DNA of 64,000 bases from CAWBBA01 sp963741625 (GTDB lineage Bacteria > Desulfobacterota > Desulfomonilia > Desulfomonilales > Desulfomonilaceae): the NCBI GenBank assembly GCA_963741625.1, contig CAVUIT010000012.1:62001-126000 (forward strand), read 5' to 3'. The notes beneath the pieces were generated by a model. It did not search any database and was not told the DNA's origin. It saw only the letters and a program-made list of their open reading frames with translations. Shown here piece by piece: positions 21,405 to 31,169 of the stretch (the stretch's first letter is position 1; each line of letters opens with the position of its first letter). Made by a program: the position numbers and the translations under genes.

Positions 21405-21610
21405 AAAAACAATGGGAGGAACAGAGTTTGCCGGGCAGTTGAGAAGGGATAAAGACAGGTAACAGAAGCGTGCGAGGATTCGGATTGTCTACTTCTTCAG
21501 GCTCACAATCATCGGCTCAATCAGCAGACTTTATTGGTGATGCACCTATCCAGTCCGTGTGACCTGCAGGAAAAACAGCAAAAGCGATTCAATTTGATTC
21601 GTCCTCATCG
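21405..21610. other. Intergenic gap
   Basis: A/T-rich upstream region of the XRE gene; nothing else recognised. Confidence 0.3.
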
Positions 21611-22010
21611 TCAGTCACTTCTTTGCAGTTCCTTGAGCATTTCCAGAAACTTGCCTCTCACGTCCGGCTCAAGCCTCTCAGCGAAATCTTCTCGCAGCTC
21701 ATTCTCTTCGATCATTTGGAAAACATCCCCGAGGTCATCTGCCCTAATTTTCAGGGTAATCAATAGAGGAAGACTTGCGTACCACCTCCCAAAGACTTTA
21801 ATCCTCGAAGCTCTTGGATCCGGCAAAGGAAATCCGCCTTCTCTTCTCTCACCTTCAACATAGATGTCCAGGGGAATTTTACCGCCGAGGAACTCGCAGT
21901 AGAGGTGCTGGGTTGAACCGGGTCGGTAGGAGTAGCCGTTTCCGATTAGGAATTGCTTGATCTTGGGGAAGGTCTCCCTTGAGACGAGAATGTCGATGTC
22001 GTTGCCAAAC
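21611..22010 (-). pseudogene. Nucleotidyltransferase-like gene, 5' end replaced by IS3
   Basis: The frame enters from the IS3 boundary at 22010 and reads FGNDIDILVSRETFPKIKQF ... IPLDIYVEGERREGGFPLPD ... LLITLKIRADDLGDVFQMIE to a stop at 21611, about 132 residues. NDIDILV is the metal-binding nucleotidyltransferase motif (GxDxD-type), and the pattern resembles AbiEii-like or MNT-like nucleotidyltransferases. The start and first strand/helix of the fold are lost at the IS junction, so no working product is expected. Confidence 0.6.
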
Positions 22011-22129
22011 TGTATGTCGTCAGCAGAAGTGGGAATTTTGGGTGGCAGAATTAGCGGAGAGTTTCAGCCCCAGATGATGGTCTTGGGGTGTTTCGGTTTA
22101 AGTCCCTACGCCGCATGAGAGTTACGTGT

Positions 22130-23071
22130 TTAAGGCTCTTGCGACGCTCCAATATAGCTTCGTCGGCCAAAGTATACGTCATCAGGGGTCACGTTGCCAA
22201 GGGCTTCGTGATAGCGCCCCGTGTTGTAGTAGGTGACAAAACTCGTGATCTCTTGCACAAGATCGTCGGGATACTCCCATACGATCCGGTTTATTTTCTC
22301 CTTGCAGGATCGATGATACCGTTCGATCTTCCCGTTGGTCTGAGGGTGATAAGGAGAAGCGAATATATGGGCCAACCCCTTGGCTTGGAGGTATTCGCCA
22401 AAGGGCTTGGAGATGAGTGCTGAACCTCTATCCGAAAGGAGTTTTGCTCGATGTTCCTGTGGTAGACGGTCCATGCCGGTTACTTCACAGGCCAACTCAA
22501 TGACTTCACTGAACGCATCCGTGTCCATGCTAGGCTGTAAGAGCCAGGCCAGGATCTTGCGGCTGAAATCATCAAGCACGGATATCATGTAATACCATCC
22601 CCAGTTCTTCACGAGCAGGTAACTTGCATCAGTCTGCCACATTTCGTTGATCCCCTTCGTCTTCACCCTATACTCAGGTCCTGCAGGAAAGGTCTTTTTC
22701 CCAGAGGCCTTGATGAGACCGTTTCGTTTCAGGATACGATAGACGCTAGACTCTGATACGGTGAAATCGTCGTTGTCTGAGATATGGAGGCTGATCTCCC
22801 GCGAGAACCATTCGGGATGGTGATCGGCGACCTCTAAAATCCTCTCTTGCTCGTGAGGGAGGACCTCGTTCCACGTCTTGCCCTTGAACGGAGAACGATC
22901 ACGGAGGCCCTCAATCCCATGTCGTTCAAGGTTCGCCTTCCATCGATAGTACGTGGAAAACGGCACGCCTAGACGGATCAATGCCTCCTTTAGAGTCACT
23001 TGTGAGGACTCCACAGCACGGAGAATATCCAGCTTCTCTTCGGGTGTCATCCGGAGGTACCGCACTCTCAC
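22130..23071 (-). CDS. IS3 transposase OrfB (DDE integrase)
   Basis: 313 residues. N-terminal HTH-like part (EEKLDILRAVESSQVTLKEA), then an rve integrase core with the DDE residues in WQTDASYLLVKNWGWYYMIS, LLSDRGSALISKPFGEYLQA and HPQTNGKIERYHRSCKEKIN. The GTG start overlaps the end of orfA by three bases, so translation by coupling or frameshifting is expected. It appears intact and so may be active. Confidence 0.93.
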   Translation of the reverse strand: MRVRYLRMTPEEKLDILRAVESSQVTLKEALIRLGVPFSTYYRWKANLERHGIEGLRDRSPFKGKTWNEVLPHEQERILEVADHHPEWFSREISLHISDNDDFTVSESSVYRILKRNGLIKASGKKTFPAGPEYRVKTKGINEMWQTDASYLLVKNWGWYYMISVLDDFSRKILAWLLQPSMDTDAFSEVIELACEVTGMDRLPQEHRAKLLSDRGSALISKPFGEYLQAKGLAHIFASPYHPQTNGKIERYHRSCKEKINRIVWEYPDDLVQEITSFVTYYNTGRYHEALGNVTPDDVYFGRRSYIGASQEP

Positions 23072-23394
23072 ATGCCGAGACTTTTTTTGAGCCGTTGGAC
23101 ATCAAGCATGGTCTCAGCGAGCGCCTTCTTAAGCGTCTCGTTCTCATCCTTGAGACGCTCGACCTCCACCCTGGTTGCATCTCGCTTAGTATCGACTGTT
23201 AGTCCGTTTTTCCCGGCTTCCAGAAAAGCCTTGGACCACTGGTAGTAAAGAGACGGCGAGATCCCCTCCCGCCTGCACAAGTGAGAGACGGAAATCTCCC
23301 CTCGCAGACCCTCAAGCACAATACGAATCTTGTCATCAGCCCTGAATTTCCTCCGGGTAGCTCTCCGGATCTCTGCAACCACATCCCTGGCCAT
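23068..23394 (-). CDS. IS3 transposase OrfA (HTH_Tnp_1)
   Basis: 108 residues from the ATG at 23394, preceded by AAGGAG 6 bases away. HTH (GLRGEISVSHLCRREGISPS, LYYQWSKAFLEAGK) followed by a leucine-zipper-like coiled coil (VERLKDENETLKKALAETML), the usual OrfA design for end recognition and multimerisation with OrfB. Confidence 0.92.
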   Translation of the reverse strand: MARDVVAEIRRATRRKFRADDKIRIVLEGLRGEISVSHLCRREGISPSLYYQWSKAFLEAGKNGLTVDTKRDATRVEVERLKDENETLKKALAETMLDVQRLKKSLGM

Positions 23395-23536
23395 GTCAGC
23401 TCCTTTCTCTTCCTGGCCCAAGCCAACTATCCGGAGCCGACAGGCACGTCAAGATCATTAATGGTCGAATCTCAACGTCCCAAACTCTCCACTAACAAAA
23501 TCCCATTTCGATTCCCATTTTCGCTGACGTTGAACA

Positions 23537-25154
23537 ATAGGTTATCGACTTTGTTCAGTTCGTTGTTCAAGTCAATGGGTCTTGGTTTAGTCTCAACTCT
23601 CCTACTAAATGTAAGTATACTGTTAACCAGATCGCGTCCCCTCATCGCTGCGTCATGTATTAACCGAGCCCGCTGGTAGTCCTTCTCTTGCATTTCCTTG
23701 TCCATTACAATCAAATCCGCGTAACCGAGTACAATCTGGAGGAGGTTGTTAAAGTCGTGCGCAAGGCCGCCCGCCAGGGTACCTATTGCCTCCATTTTTG
23801 CAGCCTGCAAAAGCCGTTCTTCCAGGCGTTTGCGCTCCGTAACATCTCTGGCCGTACCATGAATAGCAACAGGTTTGCCATCTTTCGTGATTGCTCGGCT
23901 CGTGATTTCCACCCACAAGGGTGTGCCGTCCTTGGAGCGCACCAGGACTTCGTAAGGCCCGGTGGTCTCAACGCCGTTTTGAATCTTCTTGCGGAGATTC
24001 TCTGCCACAGCCGACAAGTAGTCAGGATCAACAATATCCTTGAAGTTCATCCTTAGCAATTCTTCGCGACTATACCCCAGCATCCTAATCGCAGCCTCGT
24101 TCCCGGATGTATAATTGCCCTGGAGATCATGGGTATATATAGCATCGGTGGCATGATCGAAGAGATCCTTGTATCGCATCTCACTTTCCACTAGTGCCGC
24201 TTCAGCTCTCTTTCGATCCGTTATGTCCCTGGCAATAGCCTGAAATCCCACAACCGCTTCATCTTCCGTCAGAAGTTGAGCATTCTGACCCAACCAGACC
24301 GTTTCGCCTTGTTTCGTAACCAGTGGAAATTCATAATAGGTGATGGGCAGTCTCTTAACAAATTGTATCCTGTAGAACCTTTCAACGGATTTCCTATGAT
24401 CGGAAGGAATCAGATCCAAATAACACTTGCCAATGAGTTCTTCCGCAGCATAACCCGATATTTTCAATCCAACCGAATTCACCAGCGTGAAAAAGCCTCT
24501 ACGGTCGGTTTGGTATATAATATCACCCGCTGTTTCGACCACCTCTCGATACTTCTTTTCGCTCTCCGCCAGTCTACTTTCAGCCCGTTCCCGTTGAGCA
24601 ATTTCCCGCTTTAATTCTTCATTGAGTTTGTGCTTCAGGACCAGTTCGCGCTTCTGGGGGGTCAGATCTTCAACCAGCACTAGAACCAATCTGTTCTCCA
24701 TTATCCTGATGGATCGCAAGGTGATTCGACCCCATATCTTGCCTTCCCCGATCTCTATTATCCCTTCCCCGGCTTTCGGTTTCCTCGTTGAAAAAACCTC
24801 TTCAGCAAGCGCTTGTAATTTTCGGGCAGTGGGTGGATCGGGGAATAGTCCTGAAAACGGTGTGTCCAATATCTTTTCATAGTCGCGGCTTATGCGTCCG
24901 CAAGCCTGATTGGCAACAACTATATTACAATTCTCGTCGATTAATAGCGCAGGGAGCGGGAGGGCTTGTGTTAATTTGCCAAACGTGGTTGCCCAAATAT
25001 CACCCCTGATATCAAAGCTTCCCGAGAAGGTCAGGTCCCTGGTAAGCAGGCTACTCAGGTCAAGCGTTTCCGTTCCGTTGCGTTCACCTGACAGCAGGCG
25101 CGGCGACTCGTCTCCTTCGGAAGTATCTAAAGTTGGAAAATCATTGTCGCCCAT
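23537..25154 (-). pseudogene. PAS-PAS-PAS histidine kinase truncated by IS3 (no ATPase domain)
   Basis: Soluble sensor kinase starting MGDNDFPTLDTSEGDES. It has three PAS/PAC units (about 60-180, 205-325 and 330-450), linked by ERAESRLAESEKKYREV-type coils. The phosphoacceptor region is LAGGLAHDFNNLLQIVLGYA. The protein runs into the IS at 23536, so the frame would end with 22 IS-encoded residues (stop at 23472). The catalytic HATPase domain is absent, so it cannot autophosphorylate. The preceding small gene (25194-25604) is on the same strand, 39 bases away. Confidence 0.88.
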
Positions 25155-25193
25155 TATGCTGTTCCTCGGACAATCCTGTTCGTGAACGGTCGC

Positions 25194-25604
25194 TTAATCC
25201 AGCTCTTTAATAGCTTTGCCGACCTCAACGAATGCCTCTCTCACTTGACTCTTGGTTATGCTAAGCCTTTTGGACAATTCCATAGGCGTGGCCAGTCCGG
25301 CATTTATTATTTGCCTGAATGCACTTTGAAGCTGCCGTGGCAGAAGGCAGTATTTGATCATCAGGGCTTCTTCGTCCATCCCGGCGCGGATATCAATTAG
25401 GAATTCCTTGGCGCTTATTTTGATACTGCGCTTGTGCTTCCTCTGCGCATCTTCCTTTGCAATGATGTCCAGTGCGGAGGCCTTGTAAAAGTAGAACTTC
25501 TTCCTGGAAAAGCCGTATTTCTCTTGCAAGGTCTCATCACTTATTTTAGCCCTGACATCGGCCACGAATTGGCGAGCTTTCATATTTGCTAAACTGGTCT
25601 TCAT
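25194..25604 (-). CDS. Duplicated small-domain protein of unknown function
   Basis: 136 residues. Two related units are visible: ARQFVADVRAKISDETLQEK followed by YGFSRKKF, and AKEFLIDIRAGMDEEALMIK followed by YCLLPRQL. This pattern (a/kEFl.DIr.GmdDe.Lm.kY.ls...L) recurs in signalling proteins of this phylum, often beside kinases, but I know of no assigned function. It sits 39 bases upstream of the PAS kinase on the same strand, so it is probably co-transcribed. A DNA- or protein-binding helical role is inference. Confidence 0.65.
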   Translation of the reverse strand: MKTSLANMKARQFVADVRAKISDETLQEKYGFSRKKFYFYKASALDIIAKEDAQRKHKRSIKISAKEFLIDIRAGMDEEALMIKYCLLPRQLQSAFRQIINAGLATPMELSKRLSITKSQVREAFVEVGKAIKELD

Positions 25605-26010
25605 TTTTCATAAGTGCTCGAGCATCTTACGTGTTGACCTCCTGGGTACCCCGGTGAAGCCCGATTGCCGTCCCTGTGTGGTCAGATATTGTTTATTATA
25701 TCAGAGTGTTGCAAATGAATACAATAAAAAGAAAGAAGGATGGCTTTCAAGCTTGCTTAATTTGAGTTACTCATGGGTGGGATGGTCTTCATTTCAAGGT
25801 TCTTAGTTCTTTCTTCTCGAACTTCTCCGCGCATCCGTTGTCGCGTGTTTTTATCGGCAGGATGCAGACAAATGCCCTTTTCGCCTTAACGGCCGCTACG
25901 GTGGCTGGTCAGTAAAATTTTGTGGTTACAGCCGTTGCCAAAAATAATGTCCATTTGGCCATCCGAGATGCAGAATTCGGAAGGCCGACCGTGGCGGCCA
26001 CTTTCTCCGT
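25605..26010. other. Intergenic region
   Basis: Non-coding; contains the probable promoter region of the minus-strand small gene. An A/T-rich stretch lies around 25680-25750. Confidence 0.3.
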
Positions 26011-26070
26011 CATTCCCGCGCAGGCGGGAATCCAGAAATCCTGGACCCCGGATCGGAGTCCGGGGTGACG
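26011..26070. repeat. Dispersed palindromic repeat (two hairpins)
   Basis: ATTCCCGC-GCAG-GCGGGAAT is followed by a second imperfect inverted repeat with arms ACCCCGGA and TCCGGGGT. This type of short hairpin unit is widespread between genes in many proteobacterial genomes. It lies downstream of the alpha/beta hydrolase gene and could also act in transcript ending. Confidence 0.6.
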
Positions 26071-26133
26071 GTCTCATTCCCGCAAATCGGATAAAAATTT
26101 TGGCAATTGCTATAAACATAGATCTAGGCGTGG

Positions 26134-27030
26134 TTAGGAAGCGCTTGAAGTGATCTCGGTAGGCATTGTGTTGCCCTCAAGCGGCATGGAAAGAATTAAC
26201 CGTGCCACTTCTTCAGGCTCGTCCATTTGAACAAGGTGGCGAGCACCGGGAATAAGAAACAGTTCAGATGTTGGAAAGAGTTCGTGAAAGCTCTGAGCAA
26301 CGCCTCTATTCAAGTAAGGATCAGCATCGCCGAATATGATCCGTACGGGCCGTCTGAAATCTTTAAGTTTGGGAATCATCTTTGTCCGTGACCGTATTGT
26401 TGGTAGCAAGTCTTCGTTCAAGCTGAAGAAGGCAGGGCGAGCACTTAGTATGGCATCGAATTGTTGATATAGCAACGGCACAAACTCTCCTCTGACATCC
26501 GCATCTCTGAAGAATCTCCCGACTTGCCAACTATACATTCGGCGGAAGTTCAAATTACCGAACATTTGTGAAACAGGCCGAGCGATATTTCTGATGAACG
26601 GTGTTGAGAAAAGCCAAATCGCCTCTGGAGGCCGGAGCGTAGGCATTTCGCAATAGTAAGTGTTGAGCAATACCAGACCCGCAATGCGCTCTGGCTGATC
26701 AATTGCCCAGTCAATCGCCGGAGGGCCAGAAGCGTCGTGTGCCACGAGAACGACTTTTCCGAGCCCCAACTGCTTTATCACTGCATCGAGTTCCAACTTT
26801 TGGTTCGCCGAGGTGTACGAGAAACCGGCCGGCTTATCCGAAGCACCCCATCCAAGAAAATCAAAAGTCACTACCCGTCGATGTGGTGACAGGTAAGGAA
26901 CAAGGCGATCGTAAAGGTGCAGATTATCGGGAAAGCCATGTAGCAAGATAATCGTCGGCTCTTCACCCCGGTAGTCTCGTGCGTAAATCCGGTGTTGAGC
27001 CAGTTGGACAAATTTTTCTTCGTAGTTCAA
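26134..27030 (-). CDS. Alpha/beta hydrolase with aspartate nucleophile (haloalkane dehalogenase/epoxide hydrolase-like)
   Basis: 298 residues, TTG start preceded by GGTGA. Oxyanion-hole motif LLHGFPDN, nucleophile elbow VLVAHDASGPPAIDW with aspartate where esterases have serine, acid in IIFGDADPYLNRG, and histidine in IPGARHLVQMDEPEEVA. An Asp nucleophile within this fold is the mark of haloalkane dehalogenases and epoxide hydrolases, which form an ester intermediate that water then hydrolyses. The substrate cannot be told from sequence alone. It has no signal peptide and no co-directional neighbour within 300 bases. Confidence 0.8.
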   Translation of the reverse strand: MNYEEKFVQLAQHRIYARDYRGEEPTIILLHGFPDNLHLYDRLVPYLSPHRRVVTFDFLGWGASDKPAGFSYTSANQKLELDAVIKQLGLGKVVLVAHDASGPPAIDWAIDQPERIAGLVLLNTYYCEMPTLRPPEAIWLFSTPFIRNIARPVSQMFGNLNFRRMYSWQVGRFFRDADVRGEFVPLLYQQFDAILSARPAFFSLNEDLLPTIRSRTKMIPKLKDFRRPVRIIFGDADPYLNRGVAQSFHELFPTSELFLIPGARHLVQMDEPEEVARLILSMPLEGNTMPTEITSSAS

Positions 27031-27351
27031 AACTTCACCAAGCGCGACGCTTTTTCATGAATATTCCGACAACATTTCAGATGCACTATCTGCGTGTTAG
27101 ATTCGGAAAGAGATGAAGAGAAGCGCAACTTCTGATTCCTTCCGCGCATCACCGACGTTGCAACGGCGCCCGTGCAAGATTACATCATCCGCGGACAGGT
27201 TGCCGATTCCCACAGTACATTCCCTGAAAATGAAGATGGGGGCAGTCAAGCTCTTGCGACCGATTGTTATGCGAGTGAATGATTAGGATGTTTACCAAGG
27301 GTAAGATATTCAGTGCGGTGTCATCGAAATTTGTGAACTAGTTGAACAATA
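27031..27351. other. Intergenic region, nothing recognised
   Basis: About 320 bases between the hydrolase start and the end of the next minus-strand gene; no supported feature. Confidence 0.35.
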
Positions 27352-28205
27352 TCAGTAGAATTTGCCGAAATCTATCTTAGTGCTTTTTTTCAGTACTCCG
27401 TCACGGAACAGCACACCGATAAGTAGTCCTGTGCTTGTCAGAAAAACATTCTGAAATCCGACGGCCCATATTCTGTGGAACCTTGTCCACCACGGTTGTT
27501 GCTCTAGGAATATGCGATTGGGCCTTTCCAGACCTGGTTTGTGCCACGGCGTCATGGTCAGGTCCAGATCGCGAGCCGCCCCACGATTTATCAGGATACA
27601 AGACAGCCCAGCAAGGTGTAAAATATCACTGCGATGGACAGATTCCAATGTCTCGCAGAGCCGCTCTAAATTGCTCCAAAAAGACATCAGTGCTTTGAGG
27701 TACTTTCTTGCTCAGTTATTTGAGCTCCGACGCCATCGTCCGTGAAAAACACGTGTGCCATCAGCCCCAGCAGCCGTATATGCCTAGACGAGAGTGCGTT
27801 CACCACGTCACAGGCTGCGGCTCCTGCCAAGGCTATCATGTCTTCGTCCTCGGCTGATAGTCGCTGGGCGATAAGTTCTGCAAGAATCGAGTGTCGATCA
27901 TCATTATCTGTAATAGAAGCCGATATAATCGCTTTTTGCATGAGAAGACTTGAGCTGGGATGCCCAAGAGCATTATCAAAGATCTCTTTCTGATCAGCTG
28001 GCAATTCCTCTTCTAAACGCTGTACCCGCGCGGCCAATCTGATTAGGAAATTTCGTGCATTCTCCTCAACTTGCGCTTGGACAGTCGGACTGTGGTTGCC
28101 CATTCTTGAACGGAGCCACTCGACTCCTTGGTTTGTCAATTCTTTAACAAATGCGCCAGCAGCTCCTCCAGCGGCTCCTGTAACAATTATTGGTAACCAT
28201 TCCAT
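27352..28205 (-). CDS. LPO_1073/Vpar_1526-like protein, apparently split at a TGATG overlap
   Basis: The first part (28205-27687, 172 residues) begins with a Gly/Ala-rich segment (GAAGGAAGAFVKELTNQGVE). It continues with SITDNDDRHSILAELIAQRL and AACDVVNALSSRHIRLLGLM, a pattern I associate with the LPO_1073/Vpar_1526 family. The second part starts at an ATG overlapping the stop (FWSNLERLCETLESVHRSDI, LHLAGLSCILINRG) and runs to 27352. Joined length (about 283) fits the family, so this is likely one gene with a frame change; two overlapping genes are the alternative. Function is unknown; relatives occur in variable genomic regions. Confidence 0.5.
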
Positions 28206-28545
<340 letters not shown>

Positions 28546-28807
28546 ATTTATAAAACCTGGTTTTAAACATTTCAACATGTTATGCCGAGTGCCCGTTGCA
28601 AAAATTCACGACAATCCATAACCGTCCACAACCCAATCCCGCAAAAGTCCCGCACGGAAAATCACATGATTTTCAGTCAAAAGTGCATTACGGAATTGGA
28701 TGGCCCAGCGAACGGCGGCGTGAAATGCCGGAATCGGCCTGAAGAAATTAAGAGCTTGCGGAAAGAGCCGAGACATTTCGAGCACCCACCCCTTGGGGAC
28801 CAAGCCA

Positions 28808-29352
28808 ATGAACTCTCGCAAAAAACCACATGACGACCACAAACGGGCAATGGACCTCCTTCGTGCCTACGGGAAGGAATTCCTCGTCTTCGACCCGGAC
28901 GACCAACCAAACGTCTTCGCAGAGGCTGAGGAGAGATTCCCTCCGGCCCGAAGCGGCAGAGTGAATCCGAAACAGATGAAGAACTGGCGGCATCTTCCAC
29001 TAATGCTCCAGTTCTGCGAGAGCGGTACGGCCTGATTACGTCTGGTCGCCTGATCACCGATTGTCCTCTCTACATCCTTAAGCCCCAGGATTCCGATGAC
29101 CCAAAGGAATTCAGGAAAGCCTTTCAGGTTATTGTCGCCAAGGGGCTCGTTTCGTTCAGATGTCGACGGGCGCAATTCTGCGGGCGAAAGAGCTGTTTTG
29201 CCCAATACAGGGGCCTCTTGGATATCTACGACCTGATCTGCTGGTTTGACGGGAACAGGGACCTTAACCACGCGAGAAGAATTATCGCAGAGCATTTAGA
29301 TGTGGAGTTAGCAAACTTTCCAAAACGCTCCGGCGCTCCTTGCGATTCCTGA
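28808..29352 (+). pseudogene. Orphan gene of unknown function, one frameshift; zinc-finger-like end
   Basis: Begins MNSRKKPHDDHKRAMDLLRA, then GKEFLVFDPDDQPNVFAEAE. Near 28930 the frame shifts and continues without stop through LRERYGLITTSGRLITDCPL to FRCRRAQFCGRKSCFAQYRG, LLDIYDLICWFDGN and RRIIAEHLDVELA, ending at 29350. The CxxxxxC/C cluster followed by a helix pair ending in AEHLDV distantly recalls the CHC2 zinc-finger region of primases; that is a weak inference. It lies next to the tRNA fragment and reads opposite to the neighbouring genes, as expected of island cargo. Confidence 0.4.
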
Positions 29353-29681
29353 AGTCCTCCACCGCGGCAAGGTACTCCGACAGAAACCGCAATGGAAACA
29401 TCGCTGCCTTCCCGTGCAATATGGATATAGTCATCAAGCGTGAGAATCTGACCCTGCTCTTGCCTGAAATCCTGGAACTTAACGACCATGTCGCCCAAAG
29501 AAAAGAGCCCCACTTCAAAATCACTGAAGAGATGAAAAAGAGAGACTGCAAGGAAGGGGATGCCAAGAAAAATATGCTAAATCTTGCGATATTAAACGAT
29601 TGCTGCGGTCTTGTGCAGACAGTCCCGAACATGAGTATGAGGTTTTGGGGTGTCATGATGCCTTGCCGAACTGGGGGTTAG
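29340..29681 (+). CDS. Hypothetical protein overlapping the previous gene
   Basis: 113 residues with a TTG start that overlaps the end of the upstream frame. Contains DRNRNGNIAAFPCNMDIVIK, LLLPEILELNDHVAQRKEPH and a Met/Cys-rich end (NDCCGLVQTVPNMSMRFWGV). No family recognised. The overlap and direction suggest it is translated together with the upstream orphan gene, but coding is uncertain. Confidence 0.35.
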   Translation: MRFLKSSTAARYSDRNRNGNIAAFPCNMDIVIKRENLTLLLPEILELNDHVAQRKEPHFKITEEMKKRDCKEGDAKKNMLNLAILNDCCGLVQTVPNMSMRFWGVMMPCRTGG

Positions 29682-29695
29682 ATAAAGTTGCAGGC

Positions 29696-29728
29696 GGTTG
29701 ATCCCTGGGGGTCCTTCAGGGATCAACC
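29696..29728 (-). terminator. Strong hairpin downstream of the liv cluster
   Basis: A perfect 12-bp inverted repeat, GGTTGATCCCTG / CAGGGATCAACC, with a 9-base loop. It lies 14 bases beyond the last gene of the minus-strand liv group and just past the orphan plus-strand genes. There is no clear T run, so it may be a transcript-end or stability hairpin rather than a classic terminator. Confidence 0.55.
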
Positions 29729-29741
29729 AGTGGTTCCAGGA

Positions 29742-30971
29742 TCATTTCTTCCCTGATTGTAACTTCTTGACCTCTTCCACCGACAGCCACACCTTTTCCG
29801 CCGGGACCTCGACCACATCCTTCATGATGAGAAAATCTTTGTATTTGGGATCCTTCGCAGTGTATCCAACGTAAACGCCAACATTGGCCATGTGGTCCTC
29901 CGGCCGTATGTACCGGTCACCTTGTAGGGACTTAAATTTCAACCCCCCGATTACCTTGACCACCTCCTCAGAATCTAGGCTGTTGGCCTTCTTTATTGCC
30001 TGCGCAAGTACGAGCATGCCATCGTAGGCCAGACAAGCCCAATCAGACGGATATTCATTATATTTGTCGTGGTATTTCCGCACAAATGCCTTCATTTCCG
30101 GTGTGTCAATGGCGTAAAACGGACATCGAGTAAACCCTAGCATGCCTTCAGGCATGCTTTGCCCCATGGCTTTTAGCATATCGAGCTCGAACATAGCCGT
30201 GATGCTGCTCTTTTTGAACAGGCCGTACGGCGTAGCCTGCTTGATAAAGCTGCTTAGTCCGCCCCCCCAGAGACTGCTGAAAATAATGTCTGGATTTTGC
30301 CCGACGAGAATGGGAATATAGGTGGCGTAGCTAGTCTCCCCCACTTTCACCCACACGGGGTCGAGCAACTCGACATCGGGTTTGAGCTTGCGTAGATCAC
30401 TCTTGAAACTCTCCCATTCGGTATGTCCGTACGTGTAGTCAGGTCCAATATAACCAAACCGCTTGTAAGGTTTTTGCGAGAGGTATACAGCAATCGCTCG
30501 CCCCTGCATCCCCGTATTTGGAACGACCTGAAACATATAGGGCTGAAAATCAGTAGTGGTCAACGCTTCAGAGTTGCAGGTGTGGATCACAAGAATTTTC
30601 TTGAATTCCCCAGCCACCTTCGTGATGGCGATCCCTACACCGCTGCTGGTTCCACCAAGCAAGAAGTCGCACTTTTCGCTTAATATGAGTTCCCTCGCCA
30701 TGTTAGCGCCGATGTCAGGCTTAAGCTGGGCGTCACGAACTATCACTTCCAATTTCTTGCCCAAAACGCCGCCCGCGGCATTAGCCTCCTCTATGAAAAG
30801 GTCGATGCCGTTTTTTTGCCCCTTATAGACTCCCGCGCCTATTCCGGTTGCATCAGCAACAAAACCGATTCGAATAATGTCTGAAGCCAATGCACTGGAT
30901 ACGGCTATGGTTCCAGAAAGGGTCAAGATACCGACAAGGAGCGTCAACAGTCCTGTTATTTTCGTTTTCAT
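29742..30971 (-). CDS. livK: Branched-chain amino-acid-type ABC transporter substrate-binding protein
   Basis: 409 residues from the ATG at 30971, which has GGAGGTG just upstream; a start 12 bases earlier lacks one. Signal peptide (LLTLLVGILTLSGTIAVSSA), then a type I periplasmic binding fold: IIRIGFVADATGIGAGVYKG, GIDLFIEEANAAGGVLGKKL, FGYIGPDYTYGHTEWESFKS and AYDGMLVLAQAIKKAN. Binding proteins of this class serve amino acids but also aromatic acids and other carboxylates. As the last gene of the cluster, next to an acyl-CoA ligase, it may bind the acid that the ligase activates (inference). Confidence 0.9.
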   Translation of the reverse strand: MKTKITGLLTLLVGILTLSGTIAVSSALASDIIRIGFVADATGIGAGVYKGQKNGIDLFIEEANAAGGVLGKKLEVIVRDAQLKPDIGANMARELILSEKCDFLLGGTSSGVGIAITKVAGEFKKILVIHTCNSEALTTTDFQPYMFQVVPNTGMQGRAIAVYLSQKPYKRFGYIGPDYTYGHTEWESFKSDLRKLKPDVELLDPVWVKVGETSYATYIPILVGQNPDIIFSSLWGGGLSSFIKQATPYGLFKKSSITAMFELDMLKAMGQSMPEGMLGFTRCPFYAIDTPEMKAFVRKYHDKYNEYPSDWACLAYDGMLVLAQAIKKANSLDSEEVVKVIGGLKFKSLQGDRYIRPEDHMANVGVYVGYTAKDPKYKDFLIMKDVVEVPAEKVWLSVEEVKKLQSGKK

Positions 30972-31169
30972 GCTCACCTCCAAAATGAATCATAGTAGAA
31001 TAGAATCCAAAGAAGCTCTGATACATTACTGTGCAACGGGCGACTCAGGCTGGAGGCGTTGATTTTGGAACTGCCTGGCCTGAGCAACGCGTCCTAATCC
31101 GTCGCAAGATTTTTCAAGTATGCGCGTAAGGTGAAGAGAACAATCCATGGGTCTCGACCTCAACGTTCC

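Larger units (their letters stand above)
22011..23536 (-). mobile_element. IS3-family insertion sequence, copy 1
   Basis: About 1526 bp, identical in predicted proteins and, where compared, in sequence to the copy at 58018-59543. The ends form imperfect inverted repeats starting TGT: left TGTATGTCGTCAGC and right (complement) TGTTCAACGTCAGC, both followed by a TGGGAAT block. It holds overlapping orfA and orfB on the minus strand. No 3-4 bp target duplication is seen (left flank ends CCAAAC, right begins ATAGG). The two flanks are different truncated genes. Confidence 0.92.
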
